Assembly: GCA_016190145.1 (NCBI GenBank)
Contig: JACPRD010000026.1
Location: forward strand, 1-62,978
Length of the DNA stretch: 62,978 nucleotides
Source: Planctomycetota bacterium
Lineage (GTDB): Bacteria > Planctomycetota > MHYJ01 > WSZJ01
Direction: 5' to 3'
The notes under the pieces were generated by a model. That model saw only the letters and a list, made by a program, of their open reading frames with translations, searched no databases and had not been told where the DNA came from. Shown piece after piece: positions 23,824 through 32,400 of the stretch. Each line of letters starts with the position of its first letter. The first letter of the stretch is position 1. A program made the position numbers and the translations under genes.

Positions 23824-24504
23824 TCCTTCCGTCGCCGCCTGACTCACGATTCTCCCGTCTTCGACCTTGATCACCGTATCGTCCTTCTCGATATACCGCG
23901 TGTCATGGGTCACCACAAATACCGAGGCCCCCTTTTCCCTGTGCAACTGCCGGATCAGCCCGAAAATCTCCGCGCCGGTCTTCGAGTCCAGCTCGCCCGT
24001 CGGCTCGTCCGCCAGGAGGAGTTTCGGATCCTTGAGAAGCGCGCGCGCGATCGCGACCCGCTGCTGCTCGCCCCCGGACAGCTGCTTCGGCCGGTGGTGC
24101 AGCCGGTCGCCCAGCCCCACCGTCCCGAGCATCTCCCGCGCCCGCTCGCGCATCCCCTCCGCCAGCCCGCGCGCCACGAACGGCACCAGCACGTTGTCCA
24201 CCGCGTCGAGGTTCGGAATCAGGTTGAACGCCTGGAACACGAACCCCAGCTTCTCCCGCCGGAACGCCGACAGCCCGTCGTCCGACATCCGCGCGAGATC
24301 CTGCCCCGCCACCTCAAGCGTCCCCGACGTGGGTCGGTCCAGCCCCCCCGCCAGGTGCATCAGCGTCGACTTCCCCGAACCGCTCGGCCCCACCACGAAC
24401 GTGAACGCACCGTCCGGTATCTCCAGCGACACCCCGCGAAGCGCCTCCACCGGGCGCCCCCCGATCGCGTACGTTTTCTTCAGATCGACCGCGCGCAGGA
24501 TCAT
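23815..24504 (-). CDS. ABC transporter ATPase (MacB/LolD type)
   Basis: A 229-residue ATPase with Walker A GPSGSGKST (about residue 40), Q-loop FVFQAFNLIP, signature LSGGEQQRVAIARAL, Walker B LLLADEPTGELD and switch His in VVTHDTRY. The LADEPTGELDS stretch is typical of the MacB/LolD family. It powers the FtsX-like permease encoded just upstream, with which it overlaps by one base. Such pairs act as mechanotransmission devices or lipoprotein/peptide exporters. The final codons lie in an AT-rich palindrome. Confidence 0.92.
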   Translation of the reverse strand: MILRAVDLKKTYAIGGRPVEALRGVSLEIPDGAFTFVVGPSGSGKSTLMHLAGGLDRPTSGTLEVAGQDLARMSDDGLSAFRREKLGFVFQAFNLIPNLDAVDNVLVPFVARGLAEGMRERAREMLGTVGLGDRLHHRPKQLSGGEQQRVAIARALLKDPKLLLADEPTGELDSKTGAEIFGLIRQLHREKGASVFVVTHDTRYIEKDDTVIKVEDGRIVSQAATEGQF

Positions 24505-25667
24505 CAGCTCGCCCGGATCGCGTCCACCGGGCTCAGCCCCGCCGCGCGCCGCGCCGGATACACGCCCCCCAGGATCCCCAGCAGCGCCCCCAGGCCCGAG
24601 GCGCTTCCCAGAAGCCACAGCGGCGCCGTCGGCTGGAATGGCATCATCGCCGCGGCCGACGTCACCCCCGCCCAGCCGATCGCCGACCCCAGCACGCCCC
24701 CCGCCACCCCGAGATACGTGCTCTCCGCCAGCACGAGCCGCGTCACGTCCCCGCGCGACCACCCGTTCGCCTTCAGGATCCCGAACTCCGGCACCCGCTC
24801 CGTCACGCTCATCAGCATCGTGTTCAGGATCCCGATCGCCCCCACGATCACCGCGATCGAGCTCACCACGAGCAGGAATACGTCGAGGTTCTTCATCATG
24901 TTCCCGAACTCCGCCTGCCACTCCGTCGTCGACAGGCAGTCCACCTTCTTCTTCTCCCCCGCGAACTCCGCTTCGATCGCCTTCTCGATCCGCGCCAGCG
25001 CTTCGGGCGAAGTCTCCGTCGCTTCCACGTAGAAACTCGTCACCAGATCGCGCGAGAACCCCGCGAACTTCCAGGCGTCCTCGAGGTGCATGACGAGGGT
25101 GCCGTCGAGGAAGAGGGAGCCGGTGTTGTAGACGCCGACGATCTCGAACTGTTCTTCGCCGACTTTGACCGTGCCGCCGACGTCTTTGGCGTATTTCCGG
25201 GCGATGCGCTCGGAGACCACGACGCGCTTCTTGCCGGCGTCGCCGGGCTCGATGTTGCGGCCGCGGCGCATGGAGCGCGAGTAGACGTGCCCGGCCGAGA
25301 GGCGCGTGTGGCGTTCGGGATCGAGGCCGAGGACCACGATCGCGTTGAACAGACCGATGAGCGTCTTCTGCCCTTCGACGTTCGGGGCGACGCGCCACAG
25401 CTCGGGGACGCAGGCCTGCACGCCCGGGATCTTCTCGACCCGGCGCGCGTAGTCGATCGGCAGCGTCGAGAAGATCGGATCGACCGAGTTCGCCTCGATC
25501 ATCACCAGCCCCTCGACCTTGTCGAGCGTGTCGCTCATCGTGCTCCTGAGCCCGCTCGACACGCTGATGAGCCCGACGACGCCCGCGATCGAGATCGAAA
25601 CGCCCACCAGCGCGAGGAACGACCGCAGCGGGCGGGTGAGGACGTTTTTCAGGGCGAAGCGAAGCAC
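24504..25667 (-). CDS. FtsX-like ABC permease (MacB type)
   Basis: A 387-residue permease starting at GTG. One membrane helix at residues about 17-37 (SFLALVGVSISIAGVVGLIS), a large periplasmic domain of about 210 residues, then three helices at the C-terminus (SSIAVIVGAIGILNTMLMSV; the conserved ILKANGWSRGDV coupling segment lies between). This is the FtsX/MacB arrangement. It begins six bases after the HD-GYP gene, so it belongs to a four-gene operon with the DUF502 and HD-GYP genes. Confidence 0.9.
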   Translation of the reverse strand: MLRFALKNVLTRPLRSFLALVGVSISIAGVVGLISVSSGLRSTMSDTLDKVEGLVMIEANSVDPIFSTLPIDYARRVEKIPGVQACVPELWRVAPNVEGQKTLIGLFNAIVVLGLDPERHTRLSAGHVYSRSMRRGRNIEPGDAGKKRVVVSERIARKYAKDVGGTVKVGEEQFEIVGVYNTGSLFLDGTLVMHLEDAWKFAGFSRDLVTSFYVEATETSPEALARIEKAIEAEFAGEKKKVDCLSTTEWQAEFGNMMKNLDVFLLVVSSIAVIVGAIGILNTMLMSVTERVPEFGILKANGWSRGDVTRLVLAESTYLGVAGGVLGSAIGWAGVTSAAAMMPFQPTAPLWLLGSASGLGALLGILGGVYPARRAAGLSPVDAIRAS

Positions 25668-25673
25668 GCGCGG

Positions 25674-26855
25674 TTATTTCGCCTCGGGCGTGCGGGGGCG
25701 GAAAGGGACGTCGCTCTTCTGGGTGTCGGCGTCGAGGGACTGGGGAAGGGGGACTCCGGCGCGTTTGACGAGGCGGATGGAAGGCCGGTCGAGGGCGGCG
25801 GCGGTGACAGCGGAGACGATGCCGGAGCAGCCCGCGTATTCGCCGCCGGTCACCTCGACCTCGAGGCCGACGGGGTAGACCGGCGTGAGGGCGAGGAACG
25901 CGCCCATCGCCTCAGGGTGCAGCGCCGCGCCGGTCTCGGTCTTCATCGTCGCGATCGCCTCGTCGTCGCGCATCGCCCAGCCGTCGGGGAACCCCGCGAT
26001 GAGCAGGTCGAACCTGTCCGCGATGGCGACGACGCTCGCGTAGCGGTGCATGTACCCCGGCCCGACGGTCTCGCTCGCCGTGAGCCGCGGAAGGCCGATC
26101 AGCCGGCGCGGGAATCCGCGGCCGTCGAACCGCTCGTGATGCTGGTACGCGCAGTGCGCCGCCAGCAGCGACACGCCCGTGTCCGCGCGCAGGAGGTGGT
26201 AGCCGGCGACGGGGTGAAGGGCCTGTCCCGCCGCGCTGCGGACGATTTCCTCGGGCAGCACGTGGTACCCGATGTCGTGGAGGAGCGCCCCGATGCACAG
26301 CTCCCGGCACTCGCGCGGCGTCCATCCGAGGCGCCGTCCCATCATCACCGAGCGCGCCGCGACGTTCAGCGGATGATCGATATGGTGCGTCGCCTCCGTC
26401 CGCGGCGCCCCCGCCACCATCGGCGAGTCCTTCTCGCTCGCGATCGCGTCCAGGAACGCGTCGAGATCGTCCCCGCCCACCGCCTCGGTGAACCGCAGCT
26501 GCTTCACCAGCTTCCGCACCTCCGCGCTCGACAGCCGCTCCGCCACGGCGTTCGCGTCGGAGTCGCTTCCCAGCCCCGCCGTCCGCGCCACGCCCTCCCG
26601 CACCTTCTTGAAGAATTCGCCGAGTTTTCGCGCCATGGGCGCCCGCGCGGTCTCGGCGACGAGGTCGCGGCAGTCCACGTTTTCCGCGCCTTCCTCGAAC
26701 ACGTAGAGGTCGCGGTAGCCGAACTGCGCGATGCGCTGCAGCACGGACGGCGTCAGCGTCGCCCCCATCGCGAGCATCGCGGCCCCGTTCGGGTAGTAGA
26801 GCGTCCGCGCCACCTTCTGCCCCGCCAGCGCCTCGTCGATCCGGATCTTCTTCAC
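25674..26855 (-). CDS. HD-GYP-type phosphodiesterase with C-terminal beta domain
   Basis: A 393-residue protein. An N-terminal beta region (about 1-60), then a helical stretch, then an HD-GYP domain: HPLNVAARSVMMGRRLGW, ALLHDIGYHVLP (HD pair; canonical HDIGK has K replaced by Y), HPVAGYHLLR, YQHHERFDGRGFPRRL (GxGYP as GRGFP) and IADRFDLL. The C-terminal 70 residues look like a small beta barrel. HD-GYP enzymes degrade cyclic-di-GMP; the altered residues make the activity uncertain. The GTG start has GGAGGAG just upstream and overlaps the DUF502 stop by four bases. Confidence 0.82.
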   Translation of the reverse strand: MKKIRIDEALAGQKVARTLYYPNGAAMLAMGATLTPSVLQRIAQFGYRDLYVFEEGAENVDCRDLVAETARAPMARKLGEFFKKVREGVARTAGLGSDSDANAVAERLSSAEVRKLVKQLRFTEAVGGDDLDAFLDAIASEKDSPMVAGAPRTEATHHIDHPLNVAARSVMMGRRLGWTPRECRELCIGALLHDIGYHVLPEEIVRSAAGQALHPVAGYHLLRADTGVSLLAAHCAYQHHERFDGRGFPRRLIGLPRLTASETVGPGYMHRYASVVAIADRFDLLIAGFPDGWAMRDDEAIATMKTETGAALHPEAMGAFLALTPVYPVGLEVEVTGGEYAGCSGIVSAVTAAALDRPSIRLVKRAGVPLPQSLDADTQKSDVPFRPRTPEAK

Positions 26856-27589
26856 GCCGTCTCCTCCGCCGGCACCGGCTGCCCGGGCTTGAGCCTCTCC
26901 GGCAGCAGCACTCCCGCGGATACCGCGAACGGGATGGCTTCGTCGACCGACATGGGAAGCGGGATGACGTCGGTCCTGGGGAGGATGAGGACCCAGCCCG
27001 TGATGAGCGACGGGGCGTTGGGGATGTAGACGGTGACCATGTCCTTGCCTTCGCGCTCGGTCAGGACGTTGATTCCATCGCCCGTCACGAACCCGATCGA
27101 CCAGATCCCCTCGTACGGGTACTTCACGAGGACGACGCTCTTGAACTCGACCTGCCGGTTCCCCTTGAGCAGGAAGTCGGACACTTTCTTCCCGTAGCCG
27201 TAGATGGAGCCGATGATGGGGAAGCGGGCGACCAGGTGGTCGAACGTCTCCATGAGGCGCTTGCCGAGGAAGGAGGCGAGGAGGAACCCGGCGAAGAAGA
27301 TCATGGTGATGGCGACCGGGAAGCCGATGGCGGACTTGAGCCAGTGGTCGGTGGAGCGCATTTCGAGGAGGGAGTGGCCGGTCTTCTGGATGAACCAGGC
27401 GTCGACCGAGGGGCCGCCGTACGTCTCGAACGCCCAGAGGACGAACCCCCCCACCGGGCGGCCGATGTAGTCGTTGGCGAGGCCGAACCCGGCGATGAGG
27501 ATGAGGACCGTGAGGGTCGTCGGTAGGAGGGCGGCCAGCCCGGTCGTGAACGACCGTTTGAAGCCCGCCTTGATCGCCTGCGACAGCAT
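26852..27589 (-). CDS. DUF502 membrane protein
   Basis: A 245-residue membrane protein of the DUF502 family. Two hydrophobic segments (about 15-40, ALLPTTLTVLILIAGF; and about 92-115, FPVAITMIFFAGFLLASF) flank an extracytoplasmic loop, followed by the conserved RFPIIGSIYGYGKKVSDF and a beta-rich soluble part with KYPYEGIWSIGFVTG and VYIPNAPS. Family function is not settled. First gene of the operon; a TAGAAT about 30 bases upstream could be its minus-10 box. Confidence 0.9.
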   Translation of the reverse strand: MLSQAIKAGFKRSFTTGLAALLPTTLTVLILIAGFGLANDYIGRPVGGFVLWAFETYGGPSVDAWFIQKTGHSLLEMRSTDHWLKSAIGFPVAITMIFFAGFLLASFLGKRLMETFDHLVARFPIIGSIYGYGKKVSDFLLKGNRQVEFKSVVLVKYPYEGIWSIGFVTGDGINVLTEREGKDMVTVYIPNAPSLITGWVLILPRTDVIPLPMSVDEAIPFAVSAGVLLPERLKPGQPVPAEETA

Positions 27590-27714
27590 GTCGGCCCTCG
27601 AGTGACGGAATCGTTCTCATTCTAGCCCCGCAGGAGGCGGAGGGGCTAGAGATTGCGGGATGAGGGAAGGGGGGGAGGAGGATATGGGCCAGGAGCCATG
27701 AGCCTCCCAGGGCA

Positions 27715-27879
27715 AGCCATAAGCCATAAGCTATAAGCGGCGCGCTTCGCGCGCCATCTGGAGCGGGAGGGACTTCAGAGTTCCCGGGCGCCCGGCAGCC
27801 CGGGAACTCTGAAGTCCGCTCCGCTGAATGTGGCCCGCGAAGCGGGCCGCTTATGGCTAATGGCTTGTGGCTTATGGCT
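27715..27879. repeat. Branched palindromic element, copy 1
   Basis: Outer arms AGCCATAAGCCATAAGC and its complement; side hairpins GGCGCGC-TTC-GCGCGCC and GGCCCGC-GAA-GCGGGCC; central 19-bp perfect stem GGACTTCAGAGTTCCCGGG (27770-27788) with its complement (27799-27817) and a 10-base loop. The whole reads as one long hairpin with two side arms on either strand. Copies 2 and 3 are at 28276 and 35813. The element plus flank fills the gap from 27590 to 28066; no gene is visible there. Confidence 0.9.
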
Positions 27880-28066
27880 GGCTCCGGCCTGCCTGGCCGC
27901 ATTTCGCAATCCGATCCCCTTTGGCTGCCCGACTGCCCCCCGCGTGACTTCTCTCCTCAAGCCCCCCCGCACCCCCTGCCGATGTACCTGATCGAGAGGG
28001 GGCGCTCCTGTCACGCGGCGCCCTGGGGATCTTCCGGGGGGTCCTTCCAACGAGGGGAGACGCGTC

Positions 28067-28240
28067 ATGGAGAAGCACACCTGCCAGCGCTGCCATTGCT
28101 CCGAGTACATCCCCACGCACCAGTTCGTGAAGTTCGACGACAAGGTGCACTACGTGTGCGCCAAGTGCTGGGACTTCTTCCGGCGCTGGTTCTTCTGCGG
28201 CGGGCAGCCGCGGAATGCGGACTCCGACGTCGCCGCGTAG
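28067..28240 (+). CDS. Small zinc-ribbon-like protein
   Basis: A 57-residue protein starting MEKHTCQRCHCSEY. Two cysteine pairs, CQRC (residues 6-9) and CAKC (33-36), are spaced as in a zinc ribbon, with a further histidine and cysteine after the first pair. The C-terminal part holds an aromatic, basic helix (WDFFRRWFF). GAGGGGAGA lies just before the ATG and nearly all third codon positions are G or C, as in real genes here. It sits between two copies of a palindromic element. Function unknown. Confidence 0.65.
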   Translation: MEKHTCQRCHCSEYIPTHQFVKFDDKVHYVCAKCWDFFRRWFFCGGQPRNADSDVAA

Positions 28241-28275
28241 GAGACGGCGGGCGCGTGCACTGCCGGCTCCTGGTC

Positions 28276-28449
28276 AGCCATAAGCCATAGGCCATAAGCT
28301 ATAAGCGGCGTGCTTCGCGCGCCACCTCGGTCGGAGTGGACTTCAGCGTTCCCAGAGGCACACGGTGGACCGGGAACACTGAAGTCCATTCCGCCTCAGG
28401 TGGCCCGCGAAGCGGGCCGCTTATAGCTTATGGCCTATGGCTTATGGCT
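28276..28449. repeat. Branched palindromic element, copy 2
   Basis: Outer arms of 34 bases pair perfectly (28276-28309 with 28416-28449). Side hairpins GGCGTGC-TTC-GCGCGCC and GGCCCGC-GAA-GCGGGCC. The central stem GGACTTCAGCGTTCCC (28338-28353) pairs with 28372-28387 with a single C-A mismatch. The central loop shares GGCACACGGTGG with copy 3. Its right arm contains the stop codon of the ykgJ-like gene (28442-28444). Confidence 0.9.
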
Positions 28450-28951
28450 GGCTCCGCCCCGCCTGGCCGCCTTTCGCCTGCCTCCCCTCCTCCCCCGCTT
28501 TCCCGGCCAGGTAGTTCCGGATCTCCTCCGCTGGCACCACCGCACCGGGCTCGTTGATGCCGGGACAGCACCTCCCGGACTCCTCCCACGACCGTCGGCT
28601 CCGGAGGATCCGTCCCCAGAACGGAAACGTGCGGCATTGCCTCGGCCGCGCGTTGTAGACCGTGCACCCCTTCCCCGCCTCGTAAAACGCACAGTCGAAG
28701 TTCGGTTTCTCGACGAGGCTGTAGCGGCCGTCGACGAGGCGGACGAACTTCGAGGTGAACGTTTCGAAGGGCATGCGGAGAGCTTCCGCGATGGCCTGCA
28801 TTTCGGCGGGGTCGACCCAGACCGCGCCGGGGCCGTGCTTGCCGGAGCAGCACTCGCCGCACTCCGGGCCGAGGCACCGGAATTCCACGCCGTCGCCGTA
28901 CCATTCGCGCGGCCGGCCGTCGTGCAGATGGTTTTCGTCGCTGCTGCTCAT
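28442..28951 (-). CDS. YkgJ-family cysteine-cluster protein
   Basis: A 169-residue protein of the YkgJ/zinc- or iron-chelating family: FRCLGPECGECCSG near residue 25 and, later, CAFYEAGKGCTVYNARP and RQCRTFPFWG. Conserved cysteines are all present and probably bind a metal cluster. The start overlaps the rtcB stop by four bases, so it is the third gene of the archease-rtcB operon. The last 13 residues or so, a basic tail ending GRSQP, and the stop codon are read from a palindromic repeat element, which suggests the original C-terminus was replaced by an insertion. Confidence 0.85.
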   Translation of the reverse strand: MSSSDENHLHDGRPREWYGDGVEFRCLGPECGECCSGKHGPGAVWVDPAEMQAIAEALRMPFETFTSKFVRLVDGRYSLVEKPNFDCAFYEAGKGCTVYNARPRQCRTFPFWGRILRSRRSWEESGRCCPGINEPGAVVPAEEIRNYLAGKAGEEGRQAKGGQAGRSQP

Positions 28952-31881
28952 CCCTTGATCACCGCAAAGGGCTGAAACCGCGCGATCCGCTTCGAAATCC
29001 CCGCCCTCTCCATCACCTCCGTCACGACGTCGGCGTCCTTGTAGGCCGACGGCATTTCCTCCGCCATGCTGGACCGCGTCTTCGAGCGCACCGTGACGCC
29101 CATCGAGCGCATTTCGGCGTCCAGGTCCACCTTCGCCATCCGCCGGTTCATTTCGCCGCGCGACGCGACGCGGCCGGCGCCGTGGCACGTCGACCCGAAC
29201 GTCTCCTTCATCGCGCCGGGCAGGCCCGTGAGCAGGAAGGACGCCCGCCCCATGTCGCCCGGCACGAGCACCGGCTGGCCGATGTCGCGGTACGCCTTTG
29301 GCGTCAGCGGATGGTGGGCCGGGAACGCCCGCGTCGCGCCCTTCCGATGGACGATCACGCGCGTCGGCACGCCGTCCACATCGTGCTCCTCGATCTTCGC
29401 GATGTTGTGGCACACGTCGTAGATCAGCTCCAGCTCGACCTTGCGCCCGAGCGCCTCCCCGATCGCCTTCTCCGACAGCGCCATGATCACCTGCCGGTTC
29501 ACCCACGCGTAGTTCGCCGCGCACGCCATCGCCGTCAGGTACTCCCGCCCCTCGTGGCTCGCCGCCGGCGCGCACGCCAGCTGCCGGTCCGCCAACTCGA
29601 TCCCGTACCGCCCCGCGATCTTCACGAACCGGTGCACGTTGTCGTCGCACACCTGGTACCCGAACCCCCGGGACCCGCAGTGGATCAGGAGCACCACGTC
29701 GTCCACCCGCAGCCCGAACACGCTCTCCGCCTCCGGACCGTAGACCTCGGCGACGCGATCCAGTTCGAGGAAGTGGTTCCCGCTTCCCAGCGTCCCGATC
29801 TGCCCCATCCCGCGCTTGAACGCCGTCTCGCTCGCGGCGTCCGGATCCGCGCCCGGCATGATCCCGCCGTCCTCGATGTGCTCGAGGTCGCGCGGCCGCC
29901 CGTACCCGTGCTCGACCGCCCAGCGCGCGCCCTCCGTCAGCACGCGCGCCCCGTCCTCCTTCGACGGCCGCGGGATCGCGCTGTCCCCGCCGACGCCCGC
30001 CGGGACCGCGCCGAACAGCGCGTTCACGAGTTTCTTGTGCTTGCCGTCGAGTTCGGGGAAGCGGAGACCGGTCTTGGCGACGCGGACGCCGCAGTTGTGG
30101 ACGACGAAGCCTCCGGCGATGAAATTGTGCCCGGCATGATCGATCCGGACATCGAAGACGCGGCGCACGTCCGGGCGCGGGGCCGTTGCGACGACTTTCT
30201 CCCAGACCACGTCATCCGAGCAGTTTTCCGCGCGCCAGTCCTCGAATGTCGGGAAGATTTCAGGCGAGCGGAGGTTTCGGACCGCCTTGCCATAGACCGT
30301 CCTTTCGACGAAACGCAGATTGACGCCCTCGTTGCCGACGGCCGCCAGGATTTTCTCCGCGCTCCAGCCCGACGCCGCGCGAATCTCCAGGATTCTCTCA
30401 CGGGTCCTCTCGCGCGCGGCGAGGACCACCTGCTTGCACCGCAGGTAACCGACCGCTTCGGCCGCGAGCCGGGTCCGTTTGCGGTTGTACTCGAACCCCA
30501 CGTTCCCCCAGAGGCGGAGCAGGTTCTCCGTGTCGCTCGCGATGACAAGCCTCAGGCGGAACGACCGGGTGCCGTCGGCGTTCTCCTGTTCAGGCCTTCC
30601 CGAGACGGTGAGCGACCTGACACCGAGCCCCGAGAGCAGGCGCTCGACGTCCTCAAGGACGCGCACCCCGCTCTCGATCCACGGACCGCGTTTCACCAGA
30701 TTCAGGACCGGGCACTGGAAGTTCCGATTTCGACTGCTGAAAGCGACGGGCGAGGTCAACTCGGCGCCGAAGAAACCGGCGAGGAAGAGCCGCTGCTGCC
30801 AGCGCGGGGCCACGAACAGGAAGCGGGGGATCCTCCATTCCTGGGAGGTCTTCGGGCCGACCGGGAGACCAAGGGCGGCGAGCAGCAGGGCGAATCCGGT
30901 GTTCGAGATGTGGACGAAGTTCTCCGTCGCGTCGAATTCCTTCGTGCCGTATGTCGTCGAAATCCGGTGGTGACGCCGCCGGGAATAGACCTCGGAAACC
31001 GGCACCCACGGCTCCAGGTCGCGCGCGAGGTCGAGAAGGTCCTCCTCCCGACCCGAAATGCTGACCCGCCCCTTCCCCCCATCCTTCGTGAGGTAGACAG
31101 TGCCGTCCCCCAGCACGAGGCCCGCGACCTTCAGGATCACCGGCAACGCCGGATGATCGAACGTCAGCGGGAGCAGGTTTCCGAGCGAAGCGATCGCCTG
31201 TTCGACGGCATGGCCGCGAGCGTGCTTTCCGATGCGAATCGCCGCGTCCCGCAGGTCTTCGCCGCGCAGGAGGATCCTGGACGAAGGACGGTCCCACGGA
31301 ATTCCTTCGAACGCGAGGCAGCCCACGCGATCCCCCGGCTTGAGCGAGCCCAGATCCCGGAACCCATCGGGAGTCAAAAACGGATGGTCGGAGGTCGCGA
31401 CGACCTTCCGGCCGCCGGAAGTCACCAGTTCCAGGACCGGGGCGCGTGCATCCTGAGACAGGCCTGACGAGATGCGCGCGGAGGAGCGCCGGCGGCCATC
31501 GATCAGAACGACCTCGGATTCGACCCGGTCGCCTACGACTTCCGAGATCGGCCGGGTGTACCCCTCAGGAAATAGAACCGGCGTCTCCGCGGAAAGACAG
31601 TTGATGTCGTAACCGACCCCGCCCGGCGAAATGACGCCGTCGTCCAGACGGAACGCCGCCACTCCCCCGATCGGAAACCCGTACCCCCAGTGAATGTCCG
31701 GCATCGCCAGCGACCACTTTACGATCCCCGGAAGCGTCGCCACGTTCGCCACCTGGTCGAGCGCCTTGTCTCCCTTGGCCAGATCGAGAAGCCGGTGGTC
31801 CGCGTAGATCCGCCCGGGGACGCGCATCGCCCCCGTCATCGGGATTTCCCACACGCAGTCCGAGATCTTCCGCAGGTTCAT
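28948..31881 (-). CDS. rtcB: RNA ligase RtcB, precursor interrupted by an intein
   Basis: A 977-residue precursor. RtcB joins RNA 2',3'-cyclic phosphate (or 3'-phosphate) ends to 5'-OH ends with GTP and Mn2+. N-extein residues 1-94 end GGVGYDIN; an intein occupies Cys95-Asn596; the C-extein starts at Cys597 (CGVRV), giving a 475-residue mature enzyme, the normal size. Cys597 is the metal-binding cysteine of the DINCGVR motif, so the enzyme is inactive until splicing. Later motifs are intact: GSGNHFLEL, HCGSRGFG, DVCHNIAKIEEH and HRKGATRAF. Archease, its activator, is encoded 34 bases upstream; ykgJ overlaps the end. Confidence 0.95.
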   Translation of the reverse strand: MNLRKISDCVWEIPMTGAMRVPGRIYADHRLLDLAKGDKALDQVANVATLPGIVKWSLAMPDIHWGYGFPIGGVAAFRLDDGVISPGGVGYDINCLSAETPVLFPEGYTRPISEVVGDRVESEVVLIDGRRRSSARISSGLSQDARAPVLELVTSGGRKVVATSDHPFLTPDGFRDLGSLKPGDRVGCLAFEGIPWDRPSSRILLRGEDLRDAAIRIGKHARGHAVEQAIASLGNLLPLTFDHPALPVILKVAGLVLGDGTVYLTKDGGKGRVSISGREEDLLDLARDLEPWVPVSEVYSRRRHHRISTTYGTKEFDATENFVHISNTGFALLLAALGLPVGPKTSQEWRIPRFLFVAPRWQQRLFLAGFFGAELTSPVAFSSRNRNFQCPVLNLVKRGPWIESGVRVLEDVERLLSGLGVRSLTVSGRPEQENADGTRSFRLRLVIASDTENLLRLWGNVGFEYNRKRTRLAAEAVGYLRCKQVVLAARERTRERILEIRAASGWSAEKILAAVGNEGVNLRFVERTVYGKAVRNLRSPEIFPTFEDWRAENCSDDVVWEKVVATAPRPDVRRVFDVRIDHAGHNFIAGGFVVHNCGVRVAKTGLRFPELDGKHKKLVNALFGAVPAGVGGDSAIPRPSKEDGARVLTEGARWAVEHGYGRPRDLEHIEDGGIMPGADPDAASETAFKRGMGQIGTLGSGNHFLELDRVAEVYGPEAESVFGLRVDDVVLLIHCGSRGFGYQVCDDNVHRFVKIAGRYGIELADRQLACAPAASHEGREYLTAMACAANYAWVNRQVIMALSEKAIGEALGRKVELELIYDVCHNIAKIEEHDVDGVPTRVIVHRKGATRAFPAHHPLTPKAYRDIGQPVLVPGDMGRASFLLTGLPGAMKETFGSTCHGAGRVASRGEMNRRMAKVDLDAEMRSMGVTVRSKTRSSMAEEMPSAYKDADVVTEVMERAGISKRIARFQPFAVIKG
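30094..31599 (-). mobile_element. LAGLIDADG homing-endonuclease intein in rtcB
   Basis: A 502-residue class 1 intein. Splicing blocks: N-terminal CLSAETPVLF (Cys1), block B VVATSDHPFLTPDGF with TxxH, and C-terminal RVFDVRIDHAGHNF then FVVHN with the His-Asn pair before extein Cys. The two endonuclease motifs are VAGLVLGDG (precursor residues 252-260) and FLAGFFGAE (366-374), each keeping its acidic residue, so both splicing and homing could be active. Insertion at YDIN/CGVR, inside the metal-site motif, is the kind of highly conserved site that inteins use. Confidence 0.93.
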
Positions 31882-31915
31882 GGGTTGTCCATCGACCGGG
31901 GTGGGGAAAGGTTCG

Positions 31916-32329
31916 CTATACGTCGAAGACGACCCGCCCTTCCCATCCCAATCCCGTTTTCTCTACGCGAAGCTCGTGCCACGTCACCGCCTTGAGCTCC
32001 GTCCGGCCCTCGTGCCGCTCGGGATCGTACTTCTCCCCGGACGCCGTCGCCCGCACGAACCTCTCCGTCAGCCGCTCGATCCGCACCGAGGGCAGCAGCA
32101 GCCGCTCTTCGTCGAAAATCACCAGGAGCGCCGACAGGAAGCGATTGAGCACCTCGGCCCGGTCTTCGCCCTCGGCCTTGATCTCCCGGTCGACGCGGTT
32201 GACGACACCGCGGGTGTCCGCCATCGCCTCCGCCAGCGCCCGCGCCGCGTCGGCGAACAGGGCCTCGCAGGTGTCCGCCTTGAGATCGACCCCGATGTCC
32301 CCCGTGTGGTCGAAGAAAGTGAAACTCAT
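31916..32329 (-). CDS. Archease (RtcB activator)
   Basis: A 137-residue protein starting MSFTFFDHTGDIGVDLKA, the archease signature, with the conserved TWHELRVEKTGLGWEGRVVFDV-like end (shown here in meaning; the key residues are TWH and the final VVFDV). Acidic metal-binding residues are in the DHTGD segment. Archease promotes GMP transfer to RtcB and multiple turnover. It starts the operon archease-rtcB-ykgJ. An in-frame GTG or ATG further upstream would only add an unrelated tail. Confidence 0.93.
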   Translation of the reverse strand: MSFTFFDHTGDIGVDLKADTCEALFADAARALAEAMADTRGVVNRVDREIKAEGEDRAEVLNRFLSALLVIFDEERLLLPSVRIERLTERFVRATASGEKYDPERHEGRTELKAVTWHELRVEKTGLGWEGRVVFDV

Positions 32330-32385
32330 GCGCGCCACTTTACCAGAGACACGAAATAACGGACCGAATCCGCTCCCTCGCCGCA

Positions 32386-32391
32386 TACAAT
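32386..32391 (+). promoter_or_regulatory. TACAAT nine bases before the cyclic-nucleotide-binding gene
   Basis: TACAAT, then CCCGCCCCC, then ATG at 32401. The same hexamer-like box and the identical nine-base spacer occur before the MFS gene at 36008. Confidence 0.5.
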
Positions 32392-32400
32392 CCCGCCCCC

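Noticed and set aside
29182..31467. Very long open frame on the plus strand opposite rtcB.
   Set aside because: It is the antisense shadow of rtcB caused by high GC at third codon positions; it has no recognisable domain and an Arg/His-rich composition.
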